Source: Spirochaetales bacterium (GTDB lineage: Bacteria > Spirochaetota > Spirochaetia > DTKZ01). Taken from it: 12,650 nt of DNA. Where the stretch lies: assembly GCA_031274005.1 (NCBI GenBank), contig JAISQU010000212.1:1-12650 (forward strand). The letters are read 5' to 3'. The translations under genes were made by a program, and so were the position numbers. Positions 1 to 7,842 of this stretch are shown here, in pieces (position 1 is the stretch's first letter; every line of letters begins with the position of its first letter). The notes below the pieces were generated by a model that did not search any database, was not told the origin of the DNA, and saw nothing but the letters and a program-made list of their open reading frames with translations.

Positions 1-2077
1 TTTGCAGCTTTCGTAAGGTTTTTCTTTCAAAACCGGCGCCGGATTTTTTGGCCCTTTTTAATACATCAATAAGTTCGCCTCCTTCCCCATAACGAACCAG
101 GATTGGCCGCTGCTGCTTATCATCGATGATGTTAACCAGCTCCGCGGCGCTTCTGAATTGAATTTCCAGATGGGGAGGCTCGGGTTTTAATAATTTCATA
201 ACCCCTTCTTTATCCAACAAGTTGACCTTCCAATAGAGTTCAGAAAAATAGGAGGCAAATACACCCTGGTCTATAGGATTATCCAGGCCCTGATCTAACA
301 AACGCGCTGCCGTTTCACTTGCCTTTCTGAGTATCCCGGCGGGCGCTTTACGGACCCCATTAAAAATAACCACCCTTCCCCATTTGCCTTCGGCGTTCAG
401 TTTCCCCTCCCGGTTACACCGGCCCGCGGCCTGGGCAATGGAATCAAGGCCGGCCATTGCCCGGTACACCACCGGAAAATCAATATCGACTCCCGCCTCA
501 ACCAGTTGGGTACTGATAACCCGCGCCGCTTCCCTTTTTTTCAGCTTGTCCTTGATTTCGGCGATAACATCACTCCGGTGCCGGGCGCACATAAGCGCGG
601 AAAGGTGATAGGTTTCCCTGGGCATGAGGGCATGGAGTTCCCGGCAGCTTTTTCGATCCGATACAATACAAAGAACCTGATCGTATTCCGACAATTCGCC
701 GGCCAGTTCCCGCCAGTCCGCCGCCGCTGATTTTTCCTTTGGAAATTCAACTTTGACCCGCTCAAGATTTTTATACAAGCCGGGGACATCCTGTATGATT
801 TCCCGTATTGAGCCTTCGGGTAAACCGGGAAATTGGGGAAAACCCTTTTGCTTTTCAAAGGCCGGCTGGGTGGCGGTACATATAACAAAACTTACCCGGT
901 AATGCTCAACCAAAAGGCGCATGGTTTCCAGAATGGGCTCCAAAAAATCCGGGGAAACCAATTGGGCTTCGTCGAGGATCACCACGCTGTTTGCGATGTT
1001 ATGCAATTTCCTGCAGCGGCTTGTTTTAGCCGCAAAGAGGGATTCAAAAAACTGAACATTGGTGGTTACAATTACCGGCGCGTCCCAGTTTTCCGTGGCA
1101 AGCCGGGATCGAAGGGTTGTACCATCGTCATCAAGATTCGCGTGATGTTCAAGAATTTCATCGGGCCCAAAAATTCCCCGGAACACTTCGGCGTTTTGTT
1201 CTATAATGCTCGTATACGGAATGACATAGATAATCCGTTCTTTTTCATACTTCTCTGCGTGCTTTAACGCAAAGGCCATGCTTGAAAGGGTCTTTCCGAC
1301 GCCGGTGGGGACGGTCAGCGAAAAGAAACCCGGTTCCGCTTCCGCCGCCGCCCGGCAATCCGCCAAAACCCGCTGCCGGGCCTGATACACTGCGCCGTCC
1401 GCCGTTTCAAGCAGTTTTTCTGTTTTTTTCTCCATGTACAAATTAAATCGCCTGTGCAATTCGGTTATGGAAAGGTACCCTTCCCGCAGCTTACCCTTTT
1501 TCGGTTCCATATACCCTTCGGTATCCAAGCGATCCGCGTCAATCAAACAGGAAAAAAGCATGCGTATCCACAGGGATACATCAAGTCCCTGGGAGCTTAT
1601 TTTCCATGGAAGCGCCTTGGGGCATAATCCGGCAAGAGCGGTTTTAAACTCTTCGGCGATTCCCTCTGTCCGCGCCTTCTGTAATCTATATTCCAGAGAG
1701 CCCGCAGAACCGCCCCAGTCGGGCAAACCCGCGTGATGCCCGGCAATGCAATAGGAAAGGAACCGGCCCATTCCTCCAAATACTTCTTCCGCCAGCTTTG
1801 CACCCGGACTCGAATGGTCAAGCCTGCCCGGAGCGGTTTCGGAGGAGGCCTCTTCATCATACCCAAAACCGCTTTTGTCCCGTATGTAGCTTTGCCACTC
1901 AACTTTCCCCTTCCCATTATCGTGGCTCATACCAAGGGCATAGCCCCATTCGGCGGAATCAAAATCCGCGGCGAACTTTGCCGCCAATTCGGCGGTTCCT
2001 TTTAAGTGAGTTTCCAATAACTGAGGTTCATCCCAGTCTCCGTTTTCCAGTTTTCGTACATGGGCAATATAATCCAT
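1..2077 (-). CDS. cas3: CRISPR-associated nuclease/helicase Cas3, type I-C-like, 3' end beyond window
   Basis: Minus-strand reading from ATG at 2077 stays open for 692 codons to the left edge, with no frameshift. Cas3 is recruited to target DNA by Cascade, then unwinds and degrades it. The N-terminal HD nuclease domain (about residues 20-185) shows H24, the pair H52-D53, H88, H114-H115 and D180 in a DADRLDTE motif. The helicase part shows Walker A VPTGVGKT (256-263), IIYVIPYTSIIEQ (282-294), the DEAQ box (369-372), the TAT motif (401-403) and a motif VI of the form AQAAGRCNREG. The wording of these motifs and the HD-helicase fusion fit type I-C Cas3; subtype is inferred, since no cas5/cas8c/cas7 is visible. 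Type I-C Cas3 is usually about 730-800 residues, so roughly 50-100 residues are missing. A GGAGG on the minus strand (2087-2083), 5 nt before ATG 2077, favours this start; an in-frame ATG at 2089 lacks a good ribosome site. The other cas genes would be expected downstream, left of position 1. Confidence 0.93.
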   Translation of the reverse strand, partial: MDYIAHVRKLENGDWDEPQLLETHLKGTAELAAKFAADFDSAEWGYALGMSHDNGKGKVEWQSYIRDKSGFGYDEEASSETAPGRLDHSSPGAKLAEEVFGGMGRFLSYCIAGHHAGLPDWGGSAGSLEYRLQKARTEGIAEEFKTALAGLCPKALPWKISSQGLDVSLWIRMLFSCLIDADRLDTEGYMEPKKGKLREGYLSITELHRRFNLYMEKKTEKLLETADGAVYQARQRVLADCRAAAEAEPGFFSLTVPTGVGKTLSSMAFALKHAEKYEKERIIYVIPYTSIIEQNAEVFRGIFGPDEILEHHANLDDDGTTLRSRLATENWDAPVIVTTNVQFFESLFAAKTSRCRKLHNIANSVVILDEAQLVSPDFLEPILETMRLLVEHYRVSFVICTATQPAFEKQKGFPQFPGLPEGSIREIIQDVPGLYKNLERVKVEFPKEKSAAADWRELAGELSEYDQVLCIVSDRKSCRELHALMPRETYHLSALMCARHRSDVIAEIKDKLKKREAARVISTQLVEAGVDIDFPVVYRAMAGLDSIAQAAGRCNREGKLNAEGKWGRVVIFNGVRKAPAGILRKASETAARLLDQGLDNPIDQGVFASYFSELYWKVNLLDKEGVMKLLKPEPPHLEIQFRSAAELVNIIDDKQQRPILVRYGEGGELIDVLKRAKKSGAGFERKTLRKLQ

Positions 2078-2135
2078 AGGATCCTCCATTTCCGCTATTT
2101 CTTCTAATTTCCTGTTTTAATTCGGCAAAAAAAGC

Positions 2136-2164
2136 AGGATACCAGTGAATACACAGAAAAACAA
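2136..2164 (-). promoter_or_regulatory. candidate promoter for cas3
   Basis: On the minus strand a TTGTTT (2164-2159) and a TATCCT (2141-2136) are separated by 17 bp, about 60 bp upstream of the cas3 start. Both boxes match the sigma70 consensus only partly, so this is a weak candidate. Confidence 0.27.
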
Positions 2165-2302
2165 TCCGACAGAACAACTCAGGCTTTGCAGTTTCCCATT
2201 TTCACTCTTTACTAAGTTGTTGGCATTCATTACAAAACTGTAATTTTCCCGTAAGGCTGCTGAAAGGTTCAGGGTTTAGCTTATCTATAACAAAACAAAT
2301 TA

Positions 2303-2326
2303 CCGGACAGTAAACACCCTGTCCGG
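2303..2326. promoter_or_regulatory. perfect 8-bp inverted repeat in the htrA leader
   Basis: CCGGACAG (2303-2310) and CTGTCCGG (2319-2326) are perfect inverted repeats around an 8-nt loop. They lie 14 nt upstream of the AAGGAGG of the protease gene. There is no run of T after the stem, so an operator or mRNA-leader hairpin is more likely than a terminator. The rest of 2090-2353 shows only AT-rich sequence with no convincing promoter for the plus strand. Confidence 0.5.
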
Positions 2327-2353
2327 AAGATAATTTTCTTAAGGAGGTACACT

Positions 2354-3793
2354 ATGAAAAACACAAAAAAAATCGTTTATCCGGCGCTGGCGCTGTGTCT
2401 CCTGTTTGGGGTTTTACCGGCGGTGAGCGCACAGGAACTGAACGCTTCTGAGGCGGCCGCTCTGGAAGGCTTTCAGAACAGCCTGCGCAAAATAGCGCAG
2501 AGAACTCTGCCTGTCGTGGTGGAGGTCAACGTCGTGCAGGTTGTCAAACAGCAGACGTCCGCGTTCAGTTTTGGCTCGCCCTTCGAGTTCTTCTTCGGAA
2601 AACCAAAAGAAGACGAACAGAAAAGCCGGGAGCGCGAGTTCCGTCAAACGGGCCTGGGTTCGGGCGTCATCATCCGCAGGGACGGGGAAAAGGTTTATGT
2701 GCTGACAAACAATCATGTAGCCGGAGAGGCTAATGAGATCACCATTAAACTTAATGATGGCCGTGAATACGATGCGAAACTTATGGGAGCCGACAGCCGC
2801 CGGGATTTGGCGCTTCTGGTCTTTGAAACCAAAGACAGCATTCCCGTGGCCACGTTGGGGGATTCGGACAAGGTGCAGGTCGGCGACTGGGCTCTGGCTT
2901 TAGGCAATCCTCTGGGTTTTGAATCCACCATCACTTTCGGTATTGTCAGCGCGGTTGGCCGCAGGCCCATGCCGGGTATGGAGGTGGGAAACTTTACCGA
3001 TTATATCCAGACCGACGCCTCAATTAACCGGGGCAACTCCGGCGGCGCGCTGGTCAACAGCCGCGGGGAGGTTGTCGGTATAAATACCTGGATCGCTTCT
3101 CAGTCCGGCGGCAGCATAGGTTTGGGTTTCGCAATTCCCATTAACAACGCGAAGAATGTTATTGAGCAGATTATCAACAAGGGTTCGGTGGAGTACGGCT
3201 GGCTCGGCGTTACCTCGGCCGATCCTTCAAAAGAACTGCGGGAGGCCATGTCCATCCGCGTTTCAACAGGCGCTTTTGTTCATGATGTGTTTCTGGACTC
3301 TCCGGCCTACTACGCGGGCATTCAGCCGGGCGATCTCATTGTCCGGGTAGGCGGCCAGGATGTGACTAATTCAACCACTCTGGTACAGCTTGTGGGAAAC
3401 CTTGTGCCGGGGCGTACGGTTGAGTTTCAGCTTATCCGTTTTGGCGAGACAAAAACCCTGCAGGTACGCACCGCGGCCCGCAAGTCCGAAAAAGAAATTG
3501 CCGGAGCGCAAAAACTCTGGCCGGGGTTTTCCGCGGTGGAGATGACGGAGAAAATCCGGCGCGATCTTTCCTTAAGCGCAGATAACGGAAAGGTCATCAT
3601 CGGCAATGTAACCCAGGGAAGTTCCGCCGCGTCCGCGAACCTGAAAACAGGAGACATCATCCGCGAAATCAACGGCAGGAAAATCGCCACAATCATGGAT
3701 TTCTACAAAGCCATCAACGAGGCCGACAAGAAGGAGTTCATGCTGCGCATACACCGCTCAGGAAATGAGTTCCTGATTGGCATCGTAAAGTAG
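2354..3793 (+). CDS. periplasmic trypsin-like serine protease, HtrA/DegP/DegQ family
   Basis: Envelope quality-control protease and chaperone that degrades misfolded exported proteins. It has 479 residues, normal for the DegP family. The signal peptide has a hydrophobic stretch at about 7-24 and a likely cleavage after AVSA (26). The protease domain spans about 40-265 and carries the catalytic triad H121 (TNNHVAGE), D151 (RRDLALL) and S229 (NRGNSGGAL). An insertion with FFF and charged residues (about 70-97) corresponds to the LA-loop region of DegP-type proteases. PDZ1 is at about 275-370 and a second, shorter PDZ domain at about 385-478. AAGGAGG (2341-2347) sits 6 nt before the ATG. The gene is divergent from cas3, is followed by a strong hairpin and appears monocistronic. 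The HtrA family is certain; the choice among degP, degQ and htrA cannot be made from sequence alone. Confidence 0.96.
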   Translation: MKNTKKIVYPALALCLLFGVLPAVSAQELNASEAAALEGFQNSLRKIAQRTLPVVVEVNVVQVVKQQTSAFSFGSPFEFFFGKPKEDEQKSREREFRQTGLGSGVIIRRDGEKVYVLTNNHVAGEANEITIKLNDGREYDAKLMGADSRRDLALLVFETKDSIPVATLGDSDKVQVGDWALALGNPLGFESTITFGIVSAVGRRPMPGMEVGNFTDYIQTDASINRGNSGGALVNSRGEVVGINTWIASQSGGSIGLGFAIPINNAKNVIEQIINKGSVEYGWLGVTSADPSKELREAMSIRVSTGAFVHDVFLDSPAYYAGIQPGDLIVRVGGQDVTNSTTLVQLVGNLVPGRTVEFQLIRFGETKTLQVRTAARKSEKEIAGAQKLWPGFSAVEMTEKIRRDLSLSADNGKVIIGNVTQGSSAASANLKTGDIIREINGRKIATIMDFYKAINEADKKEFMLRIHRSGNEFLIGIVK

Positions 3794-3794
3794 G

Positions 3795-3828
3795 AAGTTG
3801 TTCAGAAATTAAAGTTTCTGAACAACTT
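3795..3828 (+). terminator. hairpin terminator after htrA-family gene
   Basis: A perfect 14-bp stem (3795-3808 with 3815-3828) and a 6-nt loop start 2 nt after the stop codon. Only a short T stretch follows, so termination could be intrinsic or the hairpin could protect the 3' end. Its GTTC-GAAA core resembles the hairpin at 12481-12504. Confidence 0.65.
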
Positions 3829-3925
3829 TAATGAAAACCTGCCGCGTGGCAGCGGCTGGTTTCCGACGGGTTGTAAGCGCGCTTTTTTATGCGGGCGCGT
3901 TGCAATAAAATCTATTCTCCCCCTT

Positions 3926-3960
3926 GAAGGCCCTCAACGCCGTTGGCGATGAGGGCCTTC
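3926..3960. terminator. strong hairpin between convergent genes
   Basis: GAAGGCCCTCA (3926-3936) pairs perfectly with TGAGGGCCTTC (3950-3960), and inside it CGCC (3938-3941) pairs with GGCG (3945-3948). It lies between the convergent protease and TRAP genes. T-rich sequence follows only on the plus strand (TCTTGTTA), so it most likely acts as a backup terminator for the protease transcript, possibly in both directions. Confidence 0.5.
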
Positions 3961-4016
3961 TCTTGTTACGGGGAAGCATCCGCGGACCGGATAGCCGGCG
4001 TTTAATAGACTTGTTC

Positions 4017-4035
4017 GGAAACCCGGCGGGGTTCC
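4017..4035 (-). terminator. hairpin just downstream of dctM
   Basis: On the minus strand GGAACCCC, loop GCC, GGGTTTCC form a stem with one mismatch, starting 8 nt after the dctM stop. There is no T run, so this is a possible 3'-end hairpin rather than a proven terminator. The outer sequence GTTCGGAAAC (4013-4022) is also found at 12481. Confidence 0.4.
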
Positions 4036-4043
4036 TCTCAACT

Positions 4044-5321
4044 CTAATACAGCAAATCCGGCAGGAAAAGCACAAGTTTGGGAAACAGTGTCAGAACAGC
4101 CTCTTCGATAAGAACAATAAGAACAAAGGGCAGACAGGCTTTTACATAGTCCTCCAGCGGACAGTTAAGAATGCCGCAGACAGTATACATAGCAAGCCCC
4201 ACGGGAGGCGTCATATTACCCATAGTAACGACGGTACACAGAATAAGGCCGAATACAATGGGGTCGATCCCGAAACTGCTCATCAGGGGCAGCAGAATGG
4301 GCGTGGTAAGCAGGATGATAATTGACCCTTCCATAAACATTCCCGCAATAATAAGAAACACAACAACAAGGGCCATAACGGCGTAGGGATTCGATGTCAA
4401 ACCCGCGATAAGAACAGTTACCTTCTGCGGGAGCTTATCTATAGGAATTCCGTATCCGAAAACAGCCGACATGGAAATCATGAACATAATGGCCCCTATA
4501 TCGACAACCGACTGCTCAAAGGTCTGTATCAGCTTTTTAAGCGAGATTTCCTTGTAAATAAATATTCCTATAAAAAGCGCGTAGACACAGGCAAAGGCCC
4601 CTACTTCCGAAGGAGTAAAGAGGCCGAAGCGGATACCGACAAGCAGAAGGACGGGAAATATGACTGCCCAGATGGTCTCCCGCGCAATGCGCAAAATATC
4701 GCGCAGGGGAAGACGCTTCTCCCGTACAGGCTTGAAACCATATATCCGCGAGGTAACAGCAACAAGCAGCATATATAAAATCATCATCACAACCCCCACG
4801 GTAAGCCCTGCGGTAAAGAGCTTTCCGATGGAAATATTGCCTACGGTCCCGTACATGATCATAGATACTCCGGGGGGTATGGTAGCGGTAATGAGCGATG
4901 TAAAAGCGATAACGCAGGAGGTATAACCCTTGGGATAGCCCTGCCTCAGCATGTCCCCGCCCAGTATGCGGGCCTCCATTGCCGCGTCGGCGTTCGCCGA
5001 ACCGGAAACACCCCCCATAAGAGTAGAAAGCACAACGCTTACCTGGGCCAAGCCGCCCCGCATGTGGCCGGTAAGCGCCATTGCGAGCTTTACAAGCCGC
5101 TCCGTAATTCCGGAGCAGTTCATCAGGTTGCCGGCAAAAATAAAAAGAGGCACCGCGAGCAAATTGACATTCTGCGTCTGGGTTATGGGAAGCTGCACAA
5201 TCGTGGTAAGAAGAGTGTCGGAATGCTGAAAGAAAAACATGGCGCCCGCGATAAGCACGGAAAAGCCTACCGGCAGGCCGATAAACAAAAGAACAACAAA
5301 AACGAGAAAGACGATCAGCAT
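4044..5321 (-). CDS. dctM: TRAP transporter large membrane subunit (DctM family)
   Basis: Large permease of a tripartite ATP-independent periplasmic transporter. It carries the substrate across the inner membrane, driven by an ion gradient (usually sodium), together with the small subunit. It has 425 residues, the standard length, almost entirely hydrophobic with about 11-12 membrane segments. Family signatures are visible: VPLFIFAGNLM, MGGVSGSANADAA, PPGVSMIMYG, FTPSEVGAFA and GNMTPPVGLAMY. The ATG at 5321 lies inside the end of dctQ (7-nt overlap). It is preceded by AAGGAGG (minus strand 5335-5329), 7 nt upstream, which indicates translational coupling. It is the last gene of dctPQM. The substrate is unknown; the upstream epimerase and divergent dehydrogenase suggest a sugar or sugar acid. 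Confidence 0.95.
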   Translation of the reverse strand: MLIVFLVFVVLLFIGLPVGFSVLIAGAMFFFQHSDTLLTTIVQLPITQTQNVNLLAVPLFIFAGNLMNCSGITERLVKLAMALTGHMRGGLAQVSVVLSTLMGGVSGSANADAAMEARILGGDMLRQGYPKGYTSCVIAFTSLITATIPPGVSMIMYGTVGNISIGKLFTAGLTVGVVMMILYMLLVAVTSRIYGFKPVREKRLPLRDILRIARETIWAVIFPVLLLVGIRFGLFTPSEVGAFACVYALFIGIFIYKEISLKKLIQTFEQSVVDIGAIMFMISMSAVFGYGIPIDKLPQKVTVLIAGLTSNPYAVMALVVVFLIIAGMFMEGSIIILLTTPILLPLMSSFGIDPIVFGLILCTVVTMGNMTPPVGLAMYTVCGILNCPLEDYVKACLPFVLIVLIEEAVLTLFPKLVLFLPDLLY

Positions 5322-5830
5322 GGCTGTTCCTCCTTTGCGCCGGCCGCGGCGGGCCTGCCGCCGGATTTTTTCCTGAAAAAGTTTTCGTAAATTTGCTTCA
5401 TGTCGGAAATAAACATCAGTGTCATGCTCACAGGTACGCAGGCCGTTACCCAGCTGTAACTCAGCCAGGCAGCGCCGGGAAAAACACGGGCGCGTGAAAT
5501 AATGGCAAGTTTGATTCCGTAAACAATAAGAAAAACAATCGCGGCGGTCATAAGAACATAGACAACCGCCTCCAGAAACCTTTGCAGTTTGGCCGGCAGC
5601 AGATTGACAAGCATATCTACCTTGACCAGGGCTTTATTGCGGAACGCGATATCCGCCCCGAGGAAGGTACTCCAGCTAAACAGCAAAAGGGCCACATCGA
5701 GCCCCCACGCGATGGGGTGGTCAAGGGTACGCAAAATGGCGGAGATACACAAGGCCGCCACACTGACTACAAGAAAAGAAATCGCGACGCCCATCTCAAT
5801 AGTACACACGGTTCGATATAATCTATTCAT
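5315..5830 (-). CDS. dctQ: TRAP transporter small membrane subunit (DctQ family)
   Basis: Small permease that pairs with DctM in the inner membrane. It has 171 residues, typical of DctQ, with four hydrophobic segments at about 14-34, 45-58, 90-108 and 124-143. The motif SWSTFLGADIAFRNKALVKV matches the conserved Trp/Gly/Asp region of the family. The C-terminus is a short Lys/Gly/Ala-rich tail. GGAG, 7 nt before the ATG, serves as ribosome site. The gene follows dctP after a 74-nt gap that holds a strong hairpin, and it overlaps dctM by 7 nt. Confidence 0.92.
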   Translation of the reverse strand: MNRLYRTVCTIEMGVAISFLVVSVAALCISAILRTLDHPIAWGLDVALLLFSWSTFLGADIAFRNKALVKVDMLVNLLPAKLQRFLEAVVYVLMTAAIVFLIVYGIKLAIISRARVFPGAAWLSYSWVTACVPVSMTLMFISDMKQIYENFFRKKSGGRPAAAGAKEEQPC

Positions 5831-5847
5831 ACACTATCTCCAAAAAC

Positions 5848-5879
5848 CCGGCGGGAAAGCCGCAAGGTTTTCCCGCCGG
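5848..5879 (-). terminator. intercistronic hairpin with T run between dctP and dctQ (leaky terminator)
   Basis: CCGGCGGGAAA (5848-5858) and TTTCCCGCCGG (5869-5879) form a perfect 11-bp stem with a 10-nt loop. On the minus strand the stem is followed by GTTTTTG, an intrinsic-terminator shape. Between a binding-protein gene and its permease genes, such hairpins usually cause partial termination or stabilise the upstream mRNA, giving excess binding protein. That role is inferred. Confidence 0.65.
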
Positions 5880-5904
5880 CCTAGTGTTCCCTGCTTTCGC
5901 AGAT

Positions 5905-6927
5905 TCAATTTTTCCCTATATCCCTGTAAACAGCGGCCCGCACATCAGTAAGCCCAAGGGCCGCGTAAGCCTTCGCGCTTTCGCGGATAAAAGCCTGCAT
6001 ATCCAACTGATCGCGTCCGATAACGGTGATGCCCTTATCGGTCATGTTTTTTTTGCTTGCGGCGGTTTGATCGGCAAGAGCCTTTGAAGCCTCAAGACCG
6101 GCCTTGTCGCATTCGCTGATAAGGATACTCTGGTAGTTCTGCGGCAGCTTCTGTAACCACGCATGGCTGACAACCATCGCGTTTAACTGAAAGATATGCC
6201 CTGTTTCTATGACATACTTCGCGACTTCGAAAATTTTCAGATTGTTCGCCGCATTGTACGGCAGCTCGCAGCCGTCAACAACCTTCGTCTGGATACCTGT
6301 ATAAATTTCCCCGTAACTCAGGGAAACCGCGGTACAGCCAAGCGAGTTTACGCTTTCTACCCAAATAGGGGCGGGAGCGGTACGAATCCGCAAGCCCTTC
6401 AGTTCTTCGGGACTCTTCGCGGGCTTATTGGTAAAAACATGGCGCTGCCCCTGTATCCAGTCAAAAGAAATGTGGGCAATACCGAACTTATCCGCCAATT
6501 CCTTATTCAAAGATTTAATGGCGGCCGATTGCTGAAGCTTCAACGCCTCATCAAGATCGCTGACAAAAAACGGCGCGTTTACAACGGAAAGCCCCTTTAC
6601 ATAGGAACCAAGCCGCGCAAAATCCGTCTGCCAGCCAATGTTGGCGCCCTGCCGGATCTGCTCAAGAACATCTTCTTCGGAACCAAGCTGGGAACTGGGA
6701 TAAATCTCAATAACGATATCCCCGTTCGTCGCCGTAGAAACAGCCTCCGCCCATTTGCGCATATAAACATTATACGCGTCCTGTTCGGTAAGCGTGTGGC
6801 CGAACCTCAAAACCTGTTTGCCCGCCTGCGCGGAACCGCCCTCCTGCCCTCCGCCCGCGAACACACCGGCGGAGCACGCAAGCGTCAGGATCAGAACCAT
6901 GAGCGCGGCCCTTCCTGAAAATTTCAT
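5905..6927 (-). CDS. dctP: TRAP transporter periplasmic solute-binding protein (DctP family)
   Basis: Extracytoplasmic receptor that captures the substrate and delivers it to DctQM. It has 340 residues, normal for the family. The N-terminal signal (about 1-24) could be cut by signal peptidase I after VFA (24). It also contains LTLAC at 14-18, which could be a relaxed spirochaetal lipobox with C18 as lipidated Cys; I cannot decide between the two. A Gly/Gln-rich linker (25-36) follows, then the fold start VLRFGHTLTEQD (39-50). The family-typical Arg in GLRIRTAP is R182, the expected carboxylate-binding residue. Later family features include QTKVVDGCELPYNA. GGAGG stands before the ATG, and a strong promoter lies 30-60 bp upstream. 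It is the first gene of the dctPQM operon. Confidence 0.94.
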   Translation of the reverse strand: MKFSGRAALMVLILTLACSAGVFAGGGQEGGSAQAGKQVLRFGHTLTEQDAYNVYMRKWAEAVSTATNGDIVIEIYPSSQLGSEEDVLEQIRQGANIGWQTDFARLGSYVKGLSVVNAPFFVSDLDEALKLQQSAAIKSLNKELADKFGIAHISFDWIQGQRHVFTNKPAKSPEELKGLRIRTAPAPIWVESVNSLGCTAVSLSYGEIYTGIQTKVVDGCELPYNAANNLKIFEVAKYVIETGHIFQLNAMVVSHAWLQKLPQNYQSILISECDKAGLEASKALADQTAASKKNMTDKGITVIGRDQLDMQAFIRESAKAYAALGLTDVRAAVYRDIGKN

Positions 6928-6958
6928 ACACTACCTCCATAATTTCAAATATTGTTAT

Positions 6959-6987
6959 ATGCTATCATACTTGTATACCAGTGTCAA
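6959..6987 (-). promoter_or_regulatory. sigma70-type promoter of dctPQM with operator-like palindrome
   Basis: On the minus strand a perfect TTGACA (6987-6982), 17-bp spacer and TAGCAT (6964-6959). The spacer holds TGGTATACAAG around the palindrome GTATAC (6973-6978). It resembles binding sites of GntR-family regulators of the UxuR type, so repression by such a regulator is plausible, though none is encoded in the window. Confidence 0.65.
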
Positions 6988-7070
6988 CAAAAATCCGGCG
7001 GAATCTCGCATTTTTTTCACCTTTTTTAATTAACGCGATTTTTACGCGGCGGCTTCAGCCCAAGGCCCCG

Positions 7071-7094
7071 GGCGGGGACGCGTCCAGCCCCGCC
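7071..7094 (-). terminator. GC-rich hairpin after the epimerase gene
   Basis: GGCGGGG (7071-7077) and CCCCGCC (7088-7094) form a perfect 7-bp stem just downstream of the epimerase stop codon, between it and the dctP promoter. No T run follows on the minus strand, so it is at best a weak or factor-dependent terminator. Some read-through into dctPQM is possible. Confidence 0.4.
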
Positions 7095-7102
7095 GGAAAA
7101 AA

Positions 7103-7762
7103 CTATATCGCCCGCACAAAATCCACGCAGTCCTTGTACGGCTTGTTCTGGAAAAACAAAAGCTGCTTGCCCAGAACGTAACCCTCAACCCCCACATCGT
7201 GGTACATTGTACGGATGACTCTCTCGTCCGCGCCGCCGTCAAGAATAATCTTAAAGGCCAGAGCCTTCTCCGCGCGGTAACGCGTAAGCTCCTTAAATTT
7301 GGGAATAAGGTAATCCATAAAATCGCGGCCCGCGAAACCGGGATTAACGCCCATAATAATAACGTAGTCAACGATGGGCAGAATATCCTTTACCATTTCA
7401 AGGCTCAGCGCGGGATTTATCACAATGCCCGGCTTCTTGCCCAGCGCGCGAATCTGGTCCAGGGTCTCGGTGGGAATCAGCTCCGCCTCAGGATGAATGT
7501 AAATAATATCGCAGCCGTGATCAGCCATCATTTTAATATAGCGCCGCGGCTGCATCACCATCATGTGACAATCGATGGGCCTGTTCGACAGCTTGCGGAT
7601 AAGATCGATCTCCCTCACCGACATTGCAAAGTTCGGAACAAAAGTCCCGTCCATGATATCCACATGGAATATATCGACGCCGCTTTTATCCAGCTCGACA
7701 ATCTCTTCCTTCATGTTTTCGATTGGCAGATTGAGCATGGACGCGCATAGAATCTTTTCCAT
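7103..7762 (-). CDS. ribulose-phosphate 3-epimerase family protein (Rpe/AlsE-like)
   Basis: A (beta/alpha)8-barrel sugar-phosphate 3-epimerase of 219 residues, normal length. Catalytic and metal residues of the family are present: H33 and D35 in FHVDIMDG, H66 in DCHMM, and D175 in ILDGGA. MGVNPGFAGR (137-146) is the conserved phosphate-side loop. The wording of HVDIMDGTFVPNF and DCHMMV is close to D-allulose-6-phosphate 3-epimerase (AlsE) as well as Rpe, so the substrate may be another ketose phosphate rather than ribulose 5-phosphate. The usual C-terminal phosphate loop (G-T/S-S/A-x-F) reads GKQLLF here. AAGGAGG lies 4 nt before the ATG and a strong promoter lies upstream. Its position just before dctPQM suggests a dedicated catabolic paralogue of rpe. 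Confidence 0.88.
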   Translation of the reverse strand: MEKILCASMLNLPIENMKEEIVELDKSGVDIFHVDIMDGTFVPNFAMSVREIDLIRKLSNRPIDCHMMVMQPRRYIKMMADHGCDIIYIHPEAELIPTETLDQIRALGKKPGIVINPALSLEMVKDILPIVDYVIIMGVNPGFAGRDFMDYLIPKFKELTRYRAEKALAFKIILDGGADERVIRTMYHDVGVEGYVLGKQLLFFQNKPYKDCVDFVRAI

Positions 7763-7791
7763 AAAACCTCCTTAACTGACTTCTGGAAAAC

Positions 7792-7820
7792 AATTTACCA
7801 TTGCGGTATTATACTGTCAA
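7792..7820 (-). promoter_or_regulatory. sigma70-type promoter of the epimerase gene
   Basis: On the minus strand a perfect TTGACA (7820-7815), 17-bp spacer, TAAATT (7797-7792). The 12 bases TTTTTGTTGACA are identical to those in the dctP promoter. The spacer holds the palindrome GTATnATAC (7806-7814), an operator candidate. Confidence 0.6.
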
Positions 7821-7842
7821 CAAAAATTAAGATGCGGCTTTC

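Noticed and set aside
384..2079. Several plus-strand frames of 74-144 codons across 1-2079.
   Set aside because: They lie antisense to the intact Cas3 reading, have low-complexity or atypical composition and no ribosome sites.
2220..2246. TTGGCA and TAATTT as a promoter for the protease gene.
   Set aside because: The spacing is only 15 bp and the -10 match is poor, so I did not list it.
6196..6918. A 240-codon plus-strand frame opposite dctP.
   Set aside because: The minus strand gives a complete DctP with signal peptide and promoter; the antisense product is Arg/Asn-rich and featureless.
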